A stretch of 12,535 nt of DNA from an uncultured Blautia sp. (GTDB lineage Bacteria > Bacillota > Clostridia > Lachnospirales > Lachnospiraceae), in NCBI GenBank assembly GCA_946629475.1, contig CAMOXX010000060.1:1-12535 (forward strand), in the 5' to 3' direction. Numbering within the stretch: position 1 is the first letter of the stretch; every line of letters starts with the position of its first letter. The notes beneath the pieces were generated by a model, which was not told the DNA's origin, searched no databases, and saw only the letters and a list, made by a program, of their open reading frames with translations. Below, piece by piece: positions 5,961 to 12,535 of this stretch. Made by a program: the position numbers and the translations under genes.

Positions 5961-6983
5961 TTACTCGAAGTCTTCTGCAGTAATGCTGGTAACTGTTCCG
6001 GTCTCAAGATACTCGGCTGCAGTATCAGCTGTAACAAACACGGTACCTGCCTTCTGGACAAATCCCTTTTCGATGCTTCCGTCGAGAGTTCCCTCGCACA
6101 TCTGAAGCAGTTCGTTCGCTGTGTCTTCCACACCGCCGGTGATAACCATGCCGCGGAACGGAGAAGCTCCGTCTGCTGAGCTCTGGATGATCTCGCCGAT
6201 TGTCGGGTCGCCGTTGATGGCAAAAATGCCCATTCCGTCATACTCGGTAACAGGAGAGCTGATTGCGGTAAAGTAGTTGTTGATGCCGAGGCCAAGTCCG
6301 CTGTGAGCGGTCAGGAACACCTTGATATCCGGGTTGCTCATGTAGAGGTTCTCAGCCTTCTCAAGGCCAACCTGCATGGTCTCATCGGAGCACTCAACCT
6401 CTGTTTCAAACTTGGCTTTGCTGGAGAACTCTTCGATCTTCAGAAGCTCATCAGCCTGGATAACACCTGTCTCTGCTGTACGGCAGCTGAACACTGCAAC
6501 CGGAACGGAATGATCCTCTGCATCAGCATAGGTCTCGTCAATCCACTTGGCAGCCATCTTTGCAAGGCTGTCAGCCAGATCCGCGTCATCAGATACCATA
6601 AGAACATCATAGTCACTGGTCGGGGCTACAAAGGATACAAACTTGATTCCTTTACTCATCGCAGATTCCACAACAGAATCCATCGCTTCGGGAGCTACTG
6701 ACCAGCATACAAGAACGTCAACATCCATCGCGATATAGTTTTCGCAGGCCTCGATCTGGGTTGTCGGATCAAACTGGCCGTCAGCATACGAAGCTTCCCA
6801 GCCTGCCTCTTCAAATACCTCCACATAGGTATCCGCAAGCTGCTGGAAGAAATCACCGCCAAGGCCGAAGGTAACAAAACCGACGCTCTTTTTTTCGTCC
6901 TCGGCATGTGCTGTGACGGCTGCACCTGTCATCAGGGAAGCGGAGAGAGCTGCTGCAAGGATTAAGGACGTTGCTTTTTTCAT
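5961..6983 (-). CDS. Sugar ABC transporter substrate-binding protein (RbsB-like, Peripla_BP_4 type), secreted form
   Basis: 340 residues. The N-terminus is a clean signal peptide: MKKATS, a hydrophobic core, then AHA with likely cleavage after Ala27. The mature part has the two-lobed type I sugar-binding fold. It opens with SVGFVTFGLGGDFFQQLADTY, has DVDVLVCW and NPDIKVFLTAHSGLGLG in the lobe cores, and GIFAINGDPTIGEIIQ near the second hinge. It would deliver a sugar or glycoside to the RbsC-like permease encoded just upstream. Oddly, the lipobox position reads LMTGA rather than LxGC, so no lipid anchor is predicted, although Gram-positive binding proteins usually have one. A good AAAGGAGG (6992-6999) lies 8 nt before the ATG. 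Stem-loops flank the gene on both sides. Ligand not deducible from sequence. Confidence 0.9.
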   Translation of the reverse strand: MKKATSLILAAALSASLMTGAAVTAHAEDEKKSVGFVTFGLGGDFFQQLADTYVEVFEEAGWEASYADGQFDPTTQIEACENYIAMDVDVLVCWSVAPEAMDSVVESAMSKGIKFVSFVAPTSDYDVLMVSDDADLADSLAKMAAKWIDETYADAEDHSVPVAVFSCRTAETGVIQADELLKIEEFSSKAKFETEVECSDETMQVGLEKAENLYMSNPDIKVFLTAHSGLGLGINNYFTAISSPVTEYDGMGIFAINGDPTIGEIIQSSADGASPFRGMVITGGVEDTANELLQMCEGTLDGSIEKGFVQKAGTVFVTADTAAEYLETGTVTSITAEDFE

Positions 6984-7009
6984 TCGTTTTTCCTCCTTTG
7001 AAATGAAAA

Positions 7010-7038
7010 TGTGTACCCGTTCAGCATCCCATAAACAA
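7010..7038 (-). promoter_or_regulatory. Weak candidate promoter for the binding-protein gene
   Basis: On the minus strand TTGTTT (7038-7033) and TACACA (7015-7010) are spaced by 17 nt. The match is poor, so this is only a possible internal start giving extra binding-protein message. Confidence 0.25.
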
Positions 7039-7094
7039 GAACGGTTTTACGAATGACCGGATTCTGAACAGTTACAAAAACGTTTTTATATTGT

Positions 7095-7119
7095 CAGCAC
7101 CCGCCGTCCGCGGGCGCTG
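7095..7119 (-). other. GC-rich stem-loop between permease and binding-protein genes
   Basis: CAGCGCCCGC and GCGGGTGCTG pair over 10 positions (one G-U in RNA) around a 5-nt loop. No U-run follows, so it is not an ordinary terminator. In the 157-nt gap it could mark an RNA processing point or protect the 5' end of the binding-protein message. A 12-bp palindrome AAAAACGTTTTT (7076-7087) lies just downstream in the transcript. Confidence 0.5.
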
Positions 7120-7140
7120 AAAATATTCTCTAAGTAAAAA

Positions 7141-8097
7141 TTACATGCCTTTCGCGTTTTTATTCGTGATGTAAAGAGATGCCAGCATGATCAGGCCCTT
7201 CGCGATATACTGCGGATATGCGCCGAGGTTGATCAGCTGCATGCCGTTGGCCAGAACGCCGAGGGCAAAAACAGCTACGATGACTTTCCACAGAGTTCCT
7301 TCGCCGCCCTTCAGAGCTACGCCGGAGAGGACGCATGCGGTGATGCCGGTAAACTCGATTCCGACACCGGTGCCGGAGTCAGCAGATCCGGAACGGGAGG
7401 TCAGAAGGATCGCGGCGATGCCGACCAGGATTCCTGCCACTGTGAAGGACAGGACCTTGATCTTTCCAACATTCAAACCTGCAAGACGGGCTGCCTCGGG
7501 ATTGTCGCCGGCTGCGTAAACCTTACGTCCTACAGCTGTCTTTCCCATCACGAAGCCTGCTGCTATAATAATCACCACCATGATGACAACGTTGATCGGA
7601 AGCCATCCGAAGATTCTTCCCTGGCCGACCATCATGAAGGACCTCGGCAGGTTGTGGTATGTCTTGGATCCGCTGATCAGGAAGGAGATTCCCTGGAAGA
7701 TCGCCATCGTACCCAGAGTTACGATCATCGTGTTGCTCTTCAGCTTCAGGGCCATGAACCCGTTGAAGGTTCCAAGCAGTGAACAGAGCACAATTCCGCA
7801 GATTACGGAGACTACAACAGGAACATTATGTACGGACATCATTTTCGCGACCAGAACAGCGGCCACAGACATCTGGTAACCGATGGAAAGGTCACACCCG
7901 CCGCTGATCATGATAATCATGACTGCGGTTGCTACAATCGCAACGTGGACATTCTGAACCAGAATATTCGTGATGTTCAGCGGTGTCAGGAAATTCTTGG
8001 ACATGATGCTGAAAACGATGACCAGCAGTACCAGCAAAATCGGCATGGACAGATCCGCAAAAAGATCTCCTGCGCTTTTCTTTTTCTTCTCAACCAT
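7141..8097 (-). CDS. Sugar ABC transporter permease (RbsC-like, BPD_transp_2)
   Basis: 318 residues with about ten hydrophobic segments after a lysine-rich cytoplasmic start (MVEKKKKSAGDLF). Family marks are SGGCDLSIG (65-73), matching the usual GGIDLSVG, and the cytoplasmic coupling loop YAAGDNPEAARLAGLNVGKIKV, which contacts the ATPase. It forms the membrane channel for the sugar taken up by this system, probably as a homodimer, since only one permease gene is present. The ribosome site is GGAGG in the 33-nt gap after the ATPase stop. Membership of the ribose/galactose/xylose class is firm; the transported sugar is not determined. Confidence 0.92.
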   Translation of the reverse strand: MVEKKKKSAGDLFADLSMPILLVLLVIVFSIMSKNFLTPLNITNILVQNVHVAIVATAVMIIMISGGCDLSIGYQMSVAAVLVAKMMSVHNVPVVVSVICGIVLCSLLGTFNGFMALKLKSNTMIVTLGTMAIFQGISFLISGSKTYHNLPRSFMMVGQGRIFGWLPINVVIMVVIIIAAGFVMGKTAVGRKVYAAGDNPEAARLAGLNVGKIKVLSFTVAGILVGIAAILLTSRSGSADSGTGVGIEFTGITACVLSGVALKGGEGTLWKVIVAVFALGVLANGMQLINLGAYPQYIAKGLIMLASLYITNKNAKGM

Positions 8098-8130
8098 TCT
8101 ATATATCCTCCTATACTTCGATAACCTGTA

Positions 8131-9606
8131 TTACATTCCGGAAGCGAGCGCGAGAACCTTCTCCTGGGAGAATTCTTCTCTTTTCAGTTCGCCGGTCTGT
8201 TCCCCTTCGTGAAGCACGATGATCCGCTCGGACATACCCAGGAGCTCTTCCATATCGGAGGAGACCATCAGGATCGACTTGCCCTGCTCCGCCAGTTCGT
8301 TCATCAGCAGATAAATCTCATGGCGGGCACCGATATCGATACCTCTTGTCGGTTCGTCAAAGATCAGGATATCGGGATCTGCCGCAAGAGCCTTTGCGAT
8401 AACCACCTTCTGCTGATTACCGCCGGAAAGCCCGCTTGCCACCTGATCCAGGAAAGGTGTTTTGATTTTGAGCCGGGTTTTGTAGTCCGCCGCCAGCTGA
8501 TCCTCAGCCTTCCGGTCAACCACGCCGCCCTTTGCAAGATGATCTATCGTTGAGATCGAAATATTCCAGTAAATCGGCTTGTCGATAAAGCATCCCTGGA
8601 ATTTCCGGTCCTCAGGAATCAGGGCAACGCCGGCGTCCATGCCGTCCTTGGGAGAATTGAGCTTTTTCTCCTGCCCTTTAAAGAGGATCTGCCCGCTCTC
8701 TTTTCTGGCTGCGCCGAAAATGAGATGCATCAGCTCGGTACGTCCCGCACCGACCAGACCCGCAAATCCGAGGATCTCGCCCTTGTGGAGTTCAAAATTG
8801 ATATTCCTCACACCGTTGCCGGTCACATTCTTTACCGTGAGAACGACTTCGCTGCCCGCAGGTTTCTTCTCGGGATATGTATTGGTGAGCTCACGGCCGA
8901 CCATAAAGTTGATCAGCTCCTGCTTGCTGGTGTCCGCGATGTTCTTTGTCGTCACATACTGGCCATCGCGGAGAATCGACACGCGGTCACAGATGCGGAA
9001 AAGCTCGTCCAGACGATGGGAGATATATATCACGGTTACCTGGTTTGCTTTCAGCTTGTCGACCAGTTTGAACAGGCTCTCCTGCTCGCTGACAGTGATG
9101 GCCGCCGTCGGCTCATCCATAATGATGACCTTCGCGTTCCGGACCATAGCTTTTGTCAGCTCCACGATCTGCCGGTTCGCGATCGAGAGATTGCGGATAA
9201 GCTCAGCGGGGGACACATGGCAGTCAAACTCAGCCAGGAGCTCCGCCGCCTTTTTCTGGCGCGACTTATCATTCAGCACGATACCCTGATCGTCCTTAAC
9301 GCCCATGAAAATATTGTCCGCCACGCTCATGGCCTCAAACTGAATCAGTTCCTGATAGACCACAGCGATTCCCATTTCGATTGCTTTGGACGGCTCCATG
9401 TACGGATATGTCTGTCCTTCAAACTCGATACTGCCGGATGTCGGTCGGATCGCTCCCGAAATCGATTTTATAAATGTGGATTTGCCGGCGCCGTTCTCTC
9501 CCACCAGAGCATGTACCTCTCCCTTTTCAAAAGAGATGGATACATTGTCAAGCGCTTTGACTCCGGGATATTCCTTTGAAATATTCTTCAGGGATAAAAT
9601 TGCCGT
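8131..9606 (-). CDS. Sugar ABC transporter ATPase with two nucleotide-binding domains (RbsA/MglA-like); non-AUG start
   Basis: About 491 residues with two fused ATPase domains. First domain: Walker A GENGAGKST (36-44), signature altered to LSIAN (140-144), Walker B MDEPTA (163-168), switch His197. Second domain: Walker A-like GLVGAGRTE (283-291), where Arg replaces the lysine as in this family, perfect signature LSGGNQQ (393-399), and Walker B FDEPTRGID (416-424). It powers import with the downstream permease and binding protein. The frame is open back to a stop at 9628-9630 but has no ATG. The GTG at 9504 falls inside Walker A and cannot be the start. A very strong Shine-Dalgarno at 9609-9618 points to ACG at 9606, giving (M)AILSLKNISKEYPGVKALDN; ATT at 9600 and CTG at 9591 are alternatives. 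Gene identity is certain, the exact 5' end is not. Confidence 0.9.
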   Translation of the reverse strand, partial: TAILSLKNISKEYPGVKALDNVSISFEKGEVHALVGENGAGKSTFIKSISGAIRPTSGSIEFEGQTYPYMEPSKAIEMGIAVVYQELIQFEAMSVADNIFMGVKDDQGIVLNDKSRQKKAAELLAEFDCHVSPAELIRNLSIANRQIVELTKAMVRNAKVIIMDEPTAAITVSEQESLFKLVDKLKANQVTVIYISHRLDELFRICDRVSILRDGQYVTTKNIADTSKQELINFMVGRELTNTYPEKKPAGSEVVLTVKNVTGNGVRNINFELHKGEILGFAGLVGAGRTELMHLIFGAARKESGQILFKGQEKKLNSPKDGMDAGVALIPEDRKFQGCFIDKPIYWNISISTIDHLAKGGVVDRKAEDQLAADYKTRLKIKTPFLDQVASGLSGGNQQKVVIAKALAADPDILIFDEPTRGIDIGARHEIYLLMNELAEQGKSILMVSSDMEELLGMSERIIVLHEGEQTGELKREEFSQEKVLALASGM

Positions 9607-9608
9607 AA

Positions 9609-9618
9609 GATCACCTCC
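9609..9618 (-). promoter_or_regulatory. Full-length Shine-Dalgarno before a non-AUG start
   Basis: GGAGGTGATC on the minus strand is complementary over ten bases to the 16S rRNA 3' tail. The GGAGG core ends 7 nt before ACG at 9606, ideal spacing. The ATG overlapping its upstream end (9620) opens a different frame that stops after ten codons (TGA at 9590-9588). Confidence 0.75.
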
Positions 9619-9633
9619 ATCTTTCCTTCACCT

Positions 9634-9675
9634 TTATTTTCATTTCATGAAAATAATATCATTCTATTTTAGAAT
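9634..9675. promoter_or_regulatory. Two AT-rich inverted repeats upstream of the ABC operon
   Basis: First repeat: 10-bp perfect arms TTATTTTCAT (9634-9643) and ATGAAAATAA (9647-9656) around 3 nt. Second: 6-bp arms ATTCTA and TAGAAT (9661-9666 and 9670-9675), also around 3 nt. They lie in the leader or promoter zone of the ABC operon and may be operator sites or leader hairpins. No convincing sigma-A promoter could be placed in the 164-nt gap, which would suit an activator-dependent promoter. Confidence 0.4.
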
Positions 9676-9737
9676 TATCTTTTTCACAGTTGGTTTTTTG
9701 AGTGTTTTTATTGCAAATAAAAATGGTTTATATATTT

Positions 9738-9770
9738 ATATGCAACAGAATCATGGGTTTTGTTGCATAT
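9738..9770. promoter_or_regulatory. Inverted repeat ATATGCAACA-N13-TGTTGCATAT next to the AraC-type gene stop
   Basis: Perfect 10-bp arms separated by 13 nt, directly after the regulator's TAG. The half-site centres are 23 bp apart, about two helix turns. No U-run follows on the minus strand, so a terminator is less likely than a protein site controlling the ABC operon, possibly bound by the upstream regulator. A hairpin-forming role is also possible. Confidence 0.45.
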
Positions 9771-12170
9771 CTACTTTCGCTTAAAGATATGGATGAGCTG
9801 GAACTCCTGTTCATCCAGGCTGATCGTTGATTTAAGCTTTCCATCCTTTACCTTTTCCCTGCTCAGGCTGAGATGCGGAACGCAGATTTCCCGCAGATAT
9901 TTAATGTCATCCCGGAAAAGCTGTTCTTCGCAGCCAAAGCGCAGCCACTCGTCCAGAATGCTCCCGTAATGCCGGCTTACCGACCGGGTTTTGATCATAT
10001 ATTCCACTCCGTCCTCCAGGCCGCCGATCTCCAGGCTCCACGAGACCGGTCCATGACTCACAACCACCGCATCAATATTATCTGTGGTCAGTTCTTCCTC
10101 CTCCTTCAGATAATAACCGATATTGAATGACACCCGGTTTGAACAGACAATGCGGAAGCTCTCACGGTTCTTCATGGTGACAATCATCTCCGGGCTTCGG
10201 TAGAGAAGCTTTCCGGTAAGCTCTCCCAGAAACTGCAGCGCATAGTAGGAAGGCTTTCGGATACTGTCCCGGGTAAGAAGCCCGCCCCCGCCGCTCAGGA
10301 TCGTGTGTGTATCATAATAGTTGCTGACCCAGTCGCTCGCCACCCAGATGCTGCAGAGTGACGCGTACTGCATGACTTCGCCCGCTTTGCTGCAGAAATA
10401 GGTTCCCCGCATGCAGCTGTCATTCAGGATATTCCGGTTGGATATGGAAATATTCCAGTCACACACATAGAGGGGAATGTCCCTCCCTGCCACCTGCCGG
10501 ATCATCTGTTTCATCTGGCGCATCTGACGCGTCTCATATTCCTGATCCGGGTTGCGTGCAAGTATTCTCCCGCTCTCCGCCGGCTGATAGGGAAGGATCA
10601 CCACCGAGATAAAATCCGGGATGCAGCATTCCTGTACACACTTTTTCAGGAAGCTCTCCGTTTCCCGGCCCGGACTGTTGGGAATTCCCACCGGCCCTCC
10701 CACTTTCGCTTCGGGCGCCAGGAATTTCACTGTGCGGTACGCGTACTGAAACACATGAAAATAATCATAATCCGGATCGATGTAGTACTTTCCGTTACCG
10801 CTGAATGTCGGGTCCTGGCAGAAATCGAAAATCCATCTTCCAACCTCCTCCCGGCCATAGCGCTGGACCAGATGTCCGATAAAATCAGCGAACAGATCCT
10901 CCCAGATCTCTCTGCTGCTGAACTCAATTCCTACATCCTCCGACAAAATGACATTGTCCTTCGATCCGATAATCGTATCCGGCCGGCTGCCGAAATCAAA
11001 ATAGACAGCCAGATTGTTCTCTGCAATCACATCGAGGACCGTATCCACCAGGCTGTAATTGTAGCTGCCCATGGTAATTCCGTCAGTTATGCGCAGATCC
11101 TTTGAAAAGACCGACCAGATTTTCACATGGCTCATGTGCAGGTCCTTCACCATGCTCAGCATGTGATACTGTACATTTGCCCGCGTCAGTGATGAGAGGG
11201 ATCCCATATTCAGGACGGTATTCCAGGGATTGTCAAAAGCCTGGCCTTCCGTTACCGATACCTCAATATCCGCTTCCGGAACCGCAAGTGTAATCTGCGG
11301 ACGGATCTCCTCCAGCCGGACCGCAAGAATCTGCCGAAGCTTCCGGGCTTCGTTTTCCTTCTCCGCCTGGCTGTCGGCCTGTTTTTTCCTGTACTCCTGA
11401 GGGGTCATCCCATAAGCCTCGTGGAAAAGCTTAGAGAAAACCGACGCACTGGAAAAACCGCAGTCCATCGCGATCCTGGTAATGTTCCTCCCTGTATCGG
11501 TGAGCTCCGTCACAGCATGCGCGAGCCTGACCCTGTTCAGGTAATCCGCAAAATAGTACCCTGTCTGCTTTTTAAAAAATCTGGACAGGGAGGAGGTCGA
11601 TGTATACATGGACTCCGCCAGCTCCCTCAGACTCATGGAATCCCTGAAATGCACATTTATATAGGAAAGAATTCTTGTCAGCTTTTCCACATCCGACATT
11701 CTGGATGTGCTGTTCTCCGAACGGTGGCTTCCCCAGCTGGTACAGTGCATGAACAGGATGTCCAGAAGCTCATACAGAAGACTCATCTTGCGGCAGCGGA
11801 TCCTGTCATCCCCAAGCACCTCAAAATATACCAGCTCGCGAAAAATTTCCCGGATGTCTTCATACGGCCTTCCGGGAATCTCCAGAGAATTCAGGGACAT
11901 GGCCGCTGCGGTAGCGGAAGTCATGCGCGAAATCAGATCATAATTAATCAGGACTGTGCAGAGAATTCCGTCCCTCCCGGTCTTCAGCCTGTAAGGCTCC
12001 ATCCCATTGACAAGAATCAGATCCTCCAGCCCCATCTCGTACTTCTTGTTCCGTACGGTAAGAACTGCATTCCCGGATACTACATAAAAGATCTGAAGCG
12101 GGAGTTCAAACTGCTCCTCCCCGCTGCTGTTCTGCTGTATTCTCACCTGGAACCCATCTGTCGCCGGCAT
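9771..12170 (-). CDS. AraC-family regulator fused to a degenerate GH39-like domain
   Basis: 799 residues. A cupin-like sensor domain covers about 1-85. An AraC DNA-binding domain follows at about 160-265, with LRELAESMYTSTSSLSRFF (181-199) and ITRIAMDCGFSSASVFSKLF (230-249) as its two helix-turn-helix units, ending in the usual MTPQEYRKK. A charged linker (265-290) leads to a GH39-like (beta-xylosidase type) barrel and beta domain from about 295 to the end. The GH39 acid/base motif NEP reads QDP (452-454), and the nucleophile motif TEWN reads CDWN (570-573), so both catalytic Glu are Asp. The domain therefore probably senses a sugar or glycoside rather than cutting it. AAGGAGG (12177-12183) precedes the ATG by 6 nt. 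It is upstream of the ABC operon and divergent from the symporter gene, both likely targets. Confidence 0.85.
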   Translation of the reverse strand: MPATDGFQVRIQQNSSGEEQFELPLQIFYVVSGNAVLTVRNKKYEMGLEDLILVNGMEPYRLKTGRDGILCTVLINYDLISRMTSATAAAMSLNSLEIPGRPYEDIREIFRELVYFEVLGDDRIRCRKMSLLYELLDILFMHCTSWGSHRSENSTSRMSDVEKLTRILSYINVHFRDSMSLRELAESMYTSTSSLSRFFKKQTGYYFADYLNRVRLAHAVTELTDTGRNITRIAMDCGFSSASVFSKLFHEAYGMTPQEYRKKQADSQAEKENEARKLRQILAVRLEEIRPQITLAVPEADIEVSVTEGQAFDNPWNTVLNMGSLSSLTRANVQYHMLSMVKDLHMSHVKIWSVFSKDLRITDGITMGSYNYSLVDTVLDVIAENNLAVYFDFGSRPDTIIGSKDNVILSEDVGIEFSSREIWEDLFADFIGHLVQRYGREEVGRWIFDFCQDPTFSGNGKYYIDPDYDYFHVFQYAYRTVKFLAPEAKVGGPVGIPNSPGRETESFLKKCVQECCIPDFISVVILPYQPAESGRILARNPDQEYETRQMRQMKQMIRQVAGRDIPLYVCDWNISISNRNILNDSCMRGTYFCSKAGEVMQYASLCSIWVASDWVSNYYDTHTILSGGGGLLTRDSIRKPSYYALQFLGELTGKLLYRSPEMIVTMKNRESFRIVCSNRVSFNIGYYLKEEEELTTDNIDAVVVSHGPVSWSLEIGGLEDGVEYMIKTRSVSRHYGSILDEWLRFGCEEQLFRDDIKYLREICVPHLSLSREKVKDGKLKSTISLDEQEFQLIHIFKRK

Positions 12171-12299
12171 AATCGTCCTCCTTACAAAACCGCAGCTGTT
12201 CAGACATCATACCTGTTTTAAAGGTCCGGCCTGTCGAATCTATATCAGACTGCGCGCCGGCTTTTGCCGGTATCTGTTCTGAATAATTATCTGTTTTCT

Positions 12300-12328
12300 A
12301 CTTTAATGCATTTCAGAAAATTGGTCAA
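12300..12328 (-). promoter_or_regulatory. Sigma-A promoter of the AraC-GH39 regulator
   Basis: On the minus strand TTGACC (12328-12323) and TAAAGT (12305-12300) are spaced by 17 nt. The leader to the ATG would be about 120 nt and contains a small CCGGC-TTTT-GCCGG hairpin (12257-12270). Confidence 0.55.
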
Positions 12329-12366
12329 CCTGCAAAAATAAATTCATACCATTTATCATTCTTTTG

Positions 12367-12394
12367 TTGAAATATTCTCGAATCATGGTATAAT
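12367..12394 (+). promoter_or_regulatory. Sigma-A promoter of the GPH symporter gene
   Basis: TTGAAA (12367-12372) and a perfect TATAAT (12389-12394) are 16 nt apart; the upstream TGG makes an extended -10. A 7-bp inverted repeat, ATACCAT (12347-12353) and ATGGTAT (12385-12391), overlaps the -10 and could be a regulatory site. Confidence 0.7.
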
Positions 12395-12450
12395 CAGAAT
12401 GTTAGAGCACACAAAAAGCTCAAATCCATATTTAAGGAGGGGATCCGAAA

Positions 12451-12535
12451 ATGAATGGAGCAAGCGCTTCCGTACACAAGGAAAAGGCTACGCCCAAATT
12501 GATGATCGGTTACGGTCTGGGTGAAGTCGGCTGCC
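12451..12535 (+). CDS. GPH-family sugar:cation symporter (MFS), start only
   Basis: Only the first 28 codons are present: MNGASASVHKEK, then a basic stretch and LMIGYGLGEVGC. A short polar N-terminus followed by a GYGLGE/D-type motif leading into the first membrane segment is typical of glycoside-pentoside-hexuronide (MelB-like) symporters. AAGGAGG (12434-12440) is 10 nt upstream and a good promoter precedes it. It is divergent from the AraC-GH39 regulator, which supports a carbohydrate transporter. The call rests on a very short stretch. Confidence 0.6.
   Translation, partial: MNGASASVHKEKATPKLMIGYGLGEVGC

Noticed and set aside
7076..7087. AAAAACGTTTTT palindrome as an operator or terminator
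   Set aside because: It is low complexity and AT-rich, with no adjacent promoter or stem strong enough to support a specific role.
8725..9579. Plus-strand open frame (284 codons) opposite the ABC ATPase
   Set aside because: It covers the Walker and signature motifs of the ATPase on the other strand and shows no recognisable protein family.

Overview
The window looks like a chromosomal carbohydrate-use region of a Gram-positive anaerobe of the Clostridia, most plausibly a Lachnospiraceae-type gut or rumen bacterium. This is inferred from strong GGAGG ribosome sites, sigma-A-type promoters, a PRD/PTS-type regulator, an AraC-GH39 fusion regulator and moderate GC content. No taxonomic marker gene is present. 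No RNA gene, insertion sequence, CRISPR array or phage gene was seen.

Left block (1-3283). A two-gene minus-strand operon encodes a class II (fuculose-phosphate type) aldolase followed by a D-2-hydroxyacid dehydrogenase that runs off the left edge. A BglG/MtlR-type activator with PRD, EIIB-like and EIIA-like domains is transcribed divergently. The two sigma-A promoters flank a perfect 20-bp palindrome, the likely operator. The activator gene ends at a GGGGACAGGTTC-type inverted repeat that separates it from the convergent operon to its right.

Central block (3358-9606, all minus strand). In transcription order: sugar ABC transporter ATPase, permease, secreted sugar-binding protein, TIM-barrel sugar isomerase/epimerase-like protein, small DUF6379-type protein, and an iron-sulfur flavoprotein with a zinc ribbon. 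The TIM-barrel and small protein together match the alpha/beta pair of C-glycoside deglycosidases. The simplest reading is an operon that imports a glycoside and splits a difficult (C-)glycosidic bond after the sugar has been oxidised to the 3-keto form. No Gfo/Idh/MocA oxidase is in the window, so either the flavoprotein or a gene elsewhere supplies the redox step. Stem-loops on both sides of the binding-protein gene suggest its message level is set separately.

Right block (9771-12535). A 799-residue regulator joins a cupin-like domain, an AraC helix-turn-helix and a GH39-like barrel whose two catalytic glutamates are both replaced by aspartate. It is therefore probably a ligand sensor and the likely controller of the ABC operon. 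A GPH-family sugar symporter starts divergently from it and runs off the right edge. The locus thus has two transport routes around one putative deglycosylation module.
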